Assembly (NCBI GenBank): GCA_963795385.1
Contig: CAWCHK010000002.1
Coordinates: forward strand, 62,001-126,000
Origin: CAVURS01 sp963795385
Lineage (GTDB): Bacteria > Actinomycetota > Actinomycetes > Actinomycetales > CAVURS01
Length of the DNA stretch: 64,000 bases
Reading direction: 5' to 3'
In this document: positions 63,302 through 64,000 of the stretch, one piece after another
Layout: each line of letters starts with the position of its first letter
How positions within the stretch are numbered: the first letter of the stretch is position 1
Notes under the pieces: model-generated
Seen by the model: the letters and a program-made list of their open reading frames with translations, nothing else
What the model was told of the DNA's origin: nothing
Databases searched by the model: none
Position numbers and translations under genes: made by a program

Positions 63302-64000
63302 TGCGCCTCCCCCGCTCGCTGGCCCAGCACGTCACTGCGCTGCGGACCCTGCTCCTGCTCACGGTCCTGACCGGCCTGGCCTATCCGCTCGCCATCGTGG
63401 CGGTGGCCCAGGTGCCGGGGTTACAGCACCGGGCCGACGCGTCACTCGTGCGTGTCGACGGCCGAGTGGTGGGCTCGGCCCTGATCGGACAGTTGTTTAC
63501 CGACAAGGATGGGCAGGCTCTGGTGCAGTACTTCCAGTCCCGCCCGTCTGCCGCTGGTGACGGTTATGACCCCACCGCGACGAGCGCGTCGAACCTCGGT
63601 CCGGAGAGCGTCGTCGACACCCTGGGCGACCCGGCCAAGGCCAAGGACCCCGCGGGCGACGGCAGCCAGCTCAGCCTGCTCAGCCAGGTCTGCCGGCGCA
63701 GCCAGGCCGTCGGCCGGCTGGAGGGGGTCTCCGGAGCCCGGCCGTACTGCACGCCGGGCGGCCTGGGAGCCGTCCTGGCCGTCTTCCACGCCGCTGGCGG
63801 CACCGGCCCCGTGACCCGGGTCGTCAGCCTGAACCAGGAGTGCCCCGCAGCGCCGTTCGTGCCGGCGTACCAAGGGGTTCCGGTCGTGTGCGCGACGTTC
63901 GGTGCCGACTACGGCAAGGGCGTCGTGACCCCTGTCCGCGGCACCGCGCCGAGCACCTCCGCGGTGCCCCCCGACGCCGTCACCGCCAGCGGCAGCGGGC
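63301..64000 (+). CDS. kdpC: KdpC, third Kdp subunit, cut by window edge
   Basis: 233 codons are open to the window end, with no stop. N-terminal membrane helix (about residues 14-38), then the KdpC signature YFQSRPSAAGDGYDPTATSASNLGPES. The chain carries an insert of about 80 residues after that point, with Cys in QVCRRSQAVGRLEGVSGARPYC (in part), as in long actinobacterial KdpC. KdpC may assist ATP binding by KdpB. kdpD/kdpE, if present, would lie beyond the window. Confidence 0.93.

Overview
The window is about 64 kb of very GC-rich DNA with dense genes, many GTG starts and many stop/start overlaps (ATGA, GTGA, TGATG). The family content points to an actinobacterium: a WXG100 protein, DUF3263, DUF3027, DUF2530, DUF4031 and DUF222-HNH proteins, a mycothiol-type DinB enzyme, an LLM (F420-type) oxidoreductase, XPB beside a helicase-associated WYL protein, a bacterial LigD polymerase domain, and sugar ABC importer genes without their own ATPase. 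I cannot name a genus. I saw no insertion sequence, prophage, CRISPR array, rRNA or tRNA.

Layout. 0-5.3 kb: end of ung, soxR, a divergent split transketolase behind a SoxR/MerR-type dyad, a PLP decarboxylase and a CapA-like protein. 5.4-8.3 kb: DUF3263 protein, LytR_C protein, and groEL under two tandem CIRCE operators with a perfect terminator. 8.3-13.4 kb: orphan WXG100, a sigma-like protein with a membrane/His-rich tail, DUF4031, an HD hydrolase, a membrane protein and an HtrA protease. 13.6-20.2 kb: a large secreted peptidase, a two-component system, a small unknown protein and a 20-bp repeat array. 20.2-28.1 kb: LtrA, XPB, a DUF4190-type membrane protein, HMG-CoA lyase, the helicase-associated protein and a frameshifted ligD polymerase gene. 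28.2-36.3 kb: acyltransferase behind a duplicated inverted-repeat operator, DUF1206, an LLM oxidoreductase, acyl-CoA synthetase, DUF222-HNH and aldose epimerase. 36.3-47.3 kb: DUF2071, two MFS transporters, a HAD-LarE fusion, cold-shock protein, DUF3027, a sacsin/HSP90-like ATPase, a secreted protein and DUF2530. 47.3-58.5 kb: a glycoside utilisation locus with a GH5-like hydrolase, LacI regulator, sugar ABC importer, GH38 alpha-mannosidase and a parvulin-like protein. 58.5-64 kb: mycothiol-type enzyme and kdpFABC, with kdpC cut by the window edge.

How genes work together. The clearest unit is the glycoside locus. A LacI-family gene lies between the hydrolase and the divergent importer-mannosidase operon. 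Related operator half-sites (CTAAACCG) sit in front of both transcription units, and one lies just downstream of a good promoter. The kdp genes form a tightly coupled potassium pump operon, preceded by an extra 27-residue membrane peptide.

Caveat. Eight genes (ligD, the C45 acyltransferase, the sacsin-like ATPase, the GH5-like gene, lacI, the sugar-binding protein, one permease and the mannosidase) can be read through only after correcting about 20 single-base indels, mostly +1 in short G/C runs. In every case the corrected length is a whole number of codons. This looks more like sequence error than gene decay, but reads would be needed to decide.
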